Shown here: positions 59,790-64,000 of the stretch, one piece after another
Numbering within the stretch: the first letter of the stretch is position 1
Layout of the letters: each line of letters opens with the position of its first letter
Assembly (NCBI RefSeq): GCF_030553055.1
Contig: NZ_CP130713.1
Location: 6,572,001 to 6,636,000 of the forward strand
Length of the DNA: 64,000 bases
Direction of reading: 5' to 3'
Source: Streptomyces sp. XD-27
GTDB taxonomy: Bacteria > Actinomycetota > Actinomycetes > Streptomycetales > Streptomycetaceae
Made by a program: the position numbers and the translations under genes
The notes under the pieces: generated by a model
Told to the model about the DNA's origin: nothing
What the model saw: only the letters and a program-made list of their open reading frames with translations
Database searches by the model: none

Positions 59790-60497
59790 GTGCTGATCCA
59801 CACCGATGGCGACGCCGCCACCCCTCCCGACCTCGCTGCCGTCACGAGCCGGAGCTGGCAGGACCGCACGCACCGCGAGGCGCTGGCCGAACTGGTCCAG
59901 TCGGGATGGACCCCCTGCGGGCTCGGCGACTGGGCGGTCGCGCTGCGCTCGCCCTCCGGCCTGTTCGCCGCGCGGGTCTGCCCCTTCGACCCCGCGTACG
60001 CGGCGTTCCTGGAGCTGTGCCGCCGGTGCCCGGACAACCGCTATCTGCCACGGGTCGAGCTCGCTGCCGCGCTCGATGGCGGCGGCACCCTCACCGTGAT
60101 GGAGTTCCTGGCGCCCGCGCCCGCGGAGCTCGCCACTCGAGCGGCCGACCGCTGGCACGCCGACGGCCCCGACGAGGATCCGGAGTTCGAGGCCGTACGG
60201 CACGCGGCGCGGGGGGTCGACGAGCAGTTCCGGACCGCGACACCGTGGTGGTACGGGATCGACCTCAACGCGGGCAACGTCCGCCGCGCGCTCGACGGCC
60301 GGCTCACCCTCGTCGACGTCTTCTGCATGGACGGCGCCAAGCTGTACGGGCAGGTGCTCAAGGACCCGGACGTGGTGCGGCAGCACATAGGGGAGGACCA
60401 GGTCCGGCACCTGCTGGAGATCCCGTACATCGCCCGGGAGTCCAGCCCCGAGGAGATCGACGCACTGCGCCGCGCCTGGGAGGGCACCCGCCCCTAG
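59790..60497 (+). CDS. Hypothetical protein, possibly degenerate kinase fold
   Basis: The 235-residue protein has no family I can name. The segment YGIDLNAGNVRRALDG followed by LTLVDVF resembles the metal-binding Asp-x-x-x-x-Asn and the following Asp of aminoglycoside-phosphotransferase-like kinases. The N-terminal half lacks a clear P-loop. A TAGGCT hexamer (59778-59783) lies six bases before GTG 59790, so the mRNA looks leaderless. It is downstream of argR but may have its own promoter. Confidence 0.7.
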   Translation: MLIHTDGDAATPPDLAAVTSRSWQDRTHREALAELVQSGWTPCGLGDWAVALRSPSGLFAARVCPFDPAYAAFLELCRRCPDNRYLPRVELAAALDGGGTLTVMEFLAPAPAELATRAADRWHADGPDEDPEFEAVRHAARGVDEQFRTATPWWYGIDLNAGNVRRALDGRLTLVDVFCMDGAKLYGQVLKDPDVVRQHIGEDQVRHLLEIPYIARESSPEEIDALRRAWEGTRP

Positions 60498-60545
60498 CCG
60501 GGCCCGGAATCTCACCCGGGACCTTCCGGAGGCCTCCTCACGGAC

Positions 60546-62357
60546 CTACGCGGGGAACGCGTGCCCGTCGTGCTGGGCGCGCGACAGCAGGCGGTAGTGC
60601 TCACTGGCGTCCAACAGCTCGCGATGGCTGCCGGTGGCGACCACCTCGCCGCCGTCGAGGACGACGATCAGGTCCGCGCCCTGGATGGTCGAGAACCGGT
60701 GCGCGATCACCAGCAGCGCGCACTCCGCCGAGATGCGCCGGATGGAGCGGCGCAGCGCCGCTTCGTTCACCGCGTCCAGATGGGCCGTCGGCTCGTCGAG
60801 CAGCAGCAGGCTGGGCCGGGTCAGGAGCGACCGGGCGATGGCGATCCGCTGGCGCTCCCCGCCGGACAGCGCCATCCCGTGCTCACCGGCGTCCGTGTCC
60901 AGCCCGCGCGGCAGCCGGGAGACCAGTTCGGCCAGATGGGCCAGCTCGATCACCCGGTCCAGCTCGTCCGCGCCCGCGTCCGGGGCGGCGTACAGCAGGT
61001 TCTCCCGCAGCGTGCCGTACAGCACCGGGGCGTGCTGCTCGACCAGGCCGATCCGCGCCCGGTGCTCGGCATGCCCGAGCTGCCGCAGGTCGCGGCCCTC
61101 GAACAGCACCTGGCCGCGGTCCGGGTCGTAGAACCGCTCGGCGAGCGCGAAGACGGTCGACTTGCCGACCCCCGAGCTGCCGACCAGCGCGACATGCCCC
61201 TTCGGCGGCACCCGGAAGGAGACCCCGCGCAGCACCGGCCGAAGCGGGTCGTACGCGAACCAGACATCCCGGAACTCCAGCACCGGCGTGTCCCGCCGCC
61301 GCTCCGGCGCCTCCGGACGCCTGGCGGGCGGGGCCTCCGGCTCACGCGGCAGATCGAGGACCTCGGTGATGCGGCGGAGCGCACCCGTGCCCTGCACCAT
61401 GGTGCTGACCGCCTGGAAGACGGCGCCGAGCGGGGCGATCAGATACAGCATGTACAGCAGGAACGCCGCCAGATCGGCGATCGAGCCGCTGCCTCCCGCC
61501 ACGCGCACCCCGCCCACCAGCAGGACGACCAGGAAGGAGCCGTGGAGGGTGAGCTCGAGCGCCGGCGCCACCGTGGCGTCCAGCTTCCCCATGCGGACGC
61601 TCGCCACGTACGCCGACCTCGCGTGCGCCGCGATGCGCTCGGCCTCCCGCCGCTCGGCGCGGCTGGCCCGTACGGTGCGAATGGCGCCCAGCGCCCGCTC
61701 CAACTCCGCGGTCATCGCGCCGATGCCCTGCTGGGCGCGGAGCGAGGCCCGTCCGATCGCCTTCAGCACCGAGCTGATGGTCAGCGCGCCCACGATGATC
61801 AGGGCCAGCACGATGAGGAACAGGACCCAGTCGAGCCAGACCATCAGGGCGACGACGCCGATGAGCCCGATGGTGCCGCTCACCGCGTCGGTGAACCCCT
61901 CGGCGATGAGCAGGCGCAGCGCCGTGCTGTCCGCGCTGGTGCGCGAGATCAGGTCGCCGATCCGGTGCCGGTCGTAGGTTCTCATCGGCAGCCGCAGCAG
62001 ATGGTCGATGAGCCCCAGCCGGATGCCCAGGACGACTCCTTCGCCGGTTCGCGCGAGCACGTACCGGGCGACTGCCTGGACCGCCGCCTGGGCGACGAAG
62101 AGGGCGATCAGCACGCCGATGTAGCCGCCGAGACCGCGGTCGGAGCCGGCCGCCTCGATCACGTTCTTGACCACCAGGGGCTGGGCCAGGCCGAGCGCCG
62201 AGCCGACCAGCGTCAGGGCCACCGCGCCCGAGATCCAGCGCCAGTGCCCGCGCAGGACGCGCAGCACCTGGCGCGGCGCCGACGCCGGTACGGCGGGCAC
62301 GGGATTCCGGGGCGCGGGACCCGTGGCCGCGGACTCGCGATCGGGGCGGCGGCTCAT
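60546..62357 (-). CDS. Lasso-peptide ABC transporter (D protein)
   Basis: The 603-residue half-transporter has six membrane helices (about 40-330) and an ATPase domain with Walker A GSSGVGKST, signature LSGGERQ and Walker B LLLLDEPTAHLD. It would export and give immunity to the mature lasso peptide. The ATG overlaps the leader protease stop by four bases. It is the last gene of the cluster, convergent with the hypothetical gene. Confidence 0.9.
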   Translation of the reverse strand: MSRRPDRESAATGPAPRNPVPAVPASAPRQVLRVLRGHWRWISGAVALTLVGSALGLAQPLVVKNVIEAAGSDRGLGGYIGVLIALFVAQAAVQAVARYVLARTGEGVVLGIRLGLIDHLLRLPMRTYDRHRIGDLISRTSADSTALRLLIAEGFTDAVSGTIGLIGVVALMVWLDWVLFLIVLALIIVGALTISSVLKAIGRASLRAQQGIGAMTAELERALGAIRTVRASRAERREAERIAAHARSAYVASVRMGKLDATVAPALELTLHGSFLVVLLVGGVRVAGGSGSIADLAAFLLYMLYLIAPLGAVFQAVSTMVQGTGALRRITEVLDLPREPEAPPARRPEAPERRRDTPVLEFRDVWFAYDPLRPVLRGVSFRVPPKGHVALVGSSGVGKSTVFALAERFYDPDRGQVLFEGRDLRQLGHAEHRARIGLVEQHAPVLYGTLRENLLYAAPDAGADELDRVIELAHLAELVSRLPRGLDTDAGEHGMALSGGERQRIAIARSLLTRPSLLLLDEPTAHLDAVNEAALRRSIRRISAECALLVIAHRFSTIQGADLIVVLDGGEVVATGSHRELLDASEHYRLLSRAQHDGHAFPA

Positions 62358-62764
62358 GGGACGGTGAAGAAGGTCCGGAAGTAGTCGGGCGGGTGGTCCT
62401 CGCCGACCACCAGGCCCTCCGCCTCCACCCAGGCGTGCGCGCCGAACGGGGGTATCCGCCGGACCCCCACGCACCAGGTCGGCCACTGGCCGTGCACCCG
62501 GCAGAGCAAGGCGGTCGCCAGGGACCTGGGCAGGCAGCCCTCGGGACCGGTGCAGGCGAGGCTGACCGCGGTGACGGCGTCCCGCGCCGCCTTGGCCTCC
62601 GCGTAGCTGGCCGGCCGGGCATCGCGGCTCACCCGGGCGAGCACCGCGCGGATCCGGCGGGGCGGCCGGCGGGCGAGCACCCGGGCGCAGCCGACGGCCA
62701 GGTGGGTGAGCATCCGGCGCGGCATCGGCACCGAGCGCGGGTTGTAGGAGATCACGTGGCTCAC
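62354..62764 (-). CDS. Lasso-peptide leader protease (B2, transglutaminase-like)
   Basis: The 136-residue protein has the catalytic Cys in EGCLPRSLATALLCR, the His in GAHAWVEAEG and a following acidic residue. This is the typical B2 triad. It cuts the leader from the precursor after the RRE protein delivers it. GTG 62764 has a GGAGAG site. It overlaps the transporter start by ATGA. Confidence 0.92.
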   Translation of the reverse strand: MSHVISYNPRSVPMPRRMLTHLAVGCARVLARRPPRRIRAVLARVSRDARPASYAEAKAARDAVTAVSLACTGPEGCLPRSLATALLCRVHGQWPTWCVGVRRIPPFGAHAWVEAEGLVVGEDHPPDYFRTFFTVP

Positions 62765-62796
62765 CGGACTCTCCTCTCCGACCTGCCGGGTGGACG

Positions 62797-63054
62797 TCAG
62801 GGCTCCAGCAGCCCCGCCGACCGCAGCGTCGCAACCAGCTCCGTCACGTCCACGCGGGCGGTCTCGGCGTCCACGTCGTATGCCTCGGTCAGCTCCCGGG
62901 CCGCCTGCTCGGGGGTGCCTCCGGCCAGGAGCGTGCGCAGCGCCTGGGCCCCGGTGGGGTTCAGGTTCCAGTACTGGCCGGTGTCCTCGTCGAGCAGTGC
63001 GATCCCCTCGTCGGTGTCGGCGCGGGACACGCCGTCGCGCAGCCTGAGCGTCAT
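62797..63054 (-). CDS. Lasso-peptide RiPP recognition element (B1, PqqD-like)
   Basis: The 85-residue winged-helix protein has TDEGIALLDEDTGQYWNLNPTGAQALRTLL, the PqqD/RRE pattern that binds the precursor leader. ATG 63054 overlaps the cyclase stop by four bases. It guides both the protease and the cyclase. Confidence 0.93.
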   Translation of the reverse strand: MTLRLRDGVSRADTDEGIALLDEDTGQYWNLNPTGAQALRTLLAGGTPEQAARELTEAYDVDAETARVDVTELVATLRSAGLLEP

Positions 63055-64000
63055 GGCCTCGCTCCCGTGCTCGGGACGGTCGTACGCCGCAGCGTGCGGA
63101 GCCACACCTCGCAGGCGACCGTCTGGTAGAGCGCACCGTGCAGGTCGTGGGGACCGGCGCGCATCGGATTGCGGCACAGCTCACGAAGCCGGGCGGCGTC
63201 GATCAAGCCCATTCTCGCGAGCAGCGAGTCCTCCCACAGCCGTAGGAGTTCCGCCTGGTTCTCGCGCAGGGCGACGTCCAGGTCGGAGATGCCCCCCGCC
63301 TTGGACTGCCGGGTCAGGGCGTCGGCCGGGACGACGCCGCGCATCGCCTCCACGAGCAGCGGTTTGTACTGCCAGGGGGTGTACTTCTCCTCCGGCCGTA
63401 CGGACAGGGACGCCTCGAGCACCCGGTCATCGCTGTAGGGGGCGGCAAGGGTGAGCCCCGCCCGGTCCGCGAGCCAGGCCACCTCGCGGAGCGGACGGGC
63501 CGCGTCCAGTACGCCCAGCAGATTGCCGTGGTGGTCTCGGCGCCCGGCCAGTGGCTCGGCCGACGGCGCCTCGGCGCGGATCAGCTCCCGTACGGCGGTG
63601 GCGGTGTCCACGGTCGCCCACGGCGGCAGCAGCGGCGGTGGCCCCCAACCGAGCGGCGGAGTGTCCCGGGGCGGCGGGGGCCGGTCAGCCGCTCCGAGAC
63701 TCCGAGCAACCAGGCACTGTAGCCCCGGTTGTCCCACAGCTGCCGCAGCATCAGCCCCAGCGGCCAGCGGTACGCGGCGGCGATGCCGCGCAGCCGCCGC
63801 GTAGCGACCACCGGGTGCCGGACCAGCAACGCCCGCAGGTGGAAGGGCAGGCCGCTCAGCAACTCGTCGCCGCAGAAGCCGGTCAGGTGCAGCCGCGAAC
63901 CGCGGGCGAGGGCTCGGTGCGCGATGGTGAACCACCGCGCGTGGTCCGCGGCTGCACGGCAGGGTTCGTCCATGGGCTCGTTGAGGTCCAGCAGGCCGTG
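63051..64000 (-). CDS. Lasso-peptide asparagine-synthetase-like cyclase (partial, frameshifted)
   Basis: This is the C-terminal portion of the ATP-dependent macrolactam synthetase that adenylates the acidic side chain and closes the ring. The gene runs off the right edge. The N-terminal side of the visible part (HLTGFCGDELLSGLPFHLRALL) is in one frame, and the C-terminal side (YSDDRVLEASLSVRPEEKYTPWQYKPLL) is in another. One extra base in the G run 63676-63680 (C run on the coding strand) joins them. The stop overlaps the RRE start. Confidence 0.88.
   Translation of the reverse strand, partial: RPAGPQRAHGRTLPCSRGPRAVVHHRAPSPRPRFAAAPDRLLRRRVAERPALPPAGVAGPAPGGRYAAAARHRRRVPLAAGADAAAAVGQPGLQCLVARSLGAADRPPPPRDTPPLGWGPPPLLPPWATVDTATAVRELIRAEAPSAEPLAGRRDHHGNLLGVLDAARPLREVAWLADRAGLTLAAPYSDDRVLEASLSVRPEEKYTPWQYKPLLVEAMRGVVPADALTRQSKAGGISDLDVALRENQAELLRLWEDSLLARMGLIDAARLRELCRNPMRAGPHDLHGALYQTVACEVWLRTLRRTTVPSTGARP

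Overview
The window is high-GC, single-chromosome actinobacterial DNA, almost certainly from a Streptomyces species. Supporting signs are the third-position GC bias, frequent GTG starts, dense 4-base start/stop overlaps, leaderless promoters, only two rare TTA (bldA) codons, and family content (HpnC-O hopanoid operon, WhiJ/DUF397 module, argCJBDR, infC-rpmI-rplT, pheST). It holds about 55 protein genes. I see no tRNA, rRNA, CRISPR array or insertion sequence.

Region 1 (1-4.7 kb) is a surface-polymer cassette: the end of a nucleotidyltransferase, a glycerol-1-phosphate-dehydrogenase-like enzyme, a CDP-alcohol phosphotransferase, a family-2 glycosyltransferase and a Wzm/Wzt-type ABC exporter. 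The inferred logic is reduction to a polyol phosphate, activation as CDP-polyol, transfer to a lipid or glycan, elongation and export. The cassette ends at a strong terminator. Region 2 (5.0-16.9 kb) is the hopanoid operon: hpnC, hpnD, hpnE, a polyprenyl synthase, shc, hpnG, hpnH, dxs and hpnO. It takes isoprenoid precursors to squalene, diploptene-type hopene and C35 aminohopanoids, and almost every junction overlaps.

Region 3 (16.9-23.3 kb) holds accessory single genes: a tyrosine phosphatase, an SGNH hydrolase, a WhiJ-type regulatory triplet (ATPase, XRE, DUF397), a Cys-rich protein and a metallo-beta-lactamase-fold hydrolase. Region 4 (22.6-29.6 kb) looks like the Streptomyces ethanolamine/gamma-glutamyl route: C26 amidase, permease, FadR-type regulator, GlnA4-like synthetase, aldehyde dehydrogenase and SDR. 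Region 5 (29.6-36.7 kb) carries a DUF2510 lipoprotein-like membrane protein, a PLP deaminase/racemase-like enzyme, a proline-rich membrane protein beside a mycosin-like S8 protease, SseB and an aquaporin.

Region 6 (36.7-60.5 kb) is core genome: DUF1844, infC-rpmI-rplT with a structured leader, a tRNA/rRNA methyltransferase, a histidine kinase, pheST, a SpoIIE-type phosphatase, an NsdA-like regulator, NUDIX, 3-hydroxybutyryl-CoA dehydrogenase, GHL10 glycosidase, DUF1918, a divergent EamA/MocR pair and argCJBDR. Region 7 (60.5-64 kb, minus strand) is the downstream part of a lasso-peptide cluster (asparagine-synthetase-like cyclase, RRE, leader protease, ABC exporter). The precursor gene would lie beyond the right edge.

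Three genes (S8 protease, argR, lasso cyclase) each appear frameshifted by one missing base in a 5-base G or C run. The shared pattern points to homopolymer errors in the assembly rather than real pseudogenes. The most interesting biology is the G1P/CDP-polyol export cassette, the AUC start and folded leader of infC, the two TTA-containing genes, and several unreported-looking operators.
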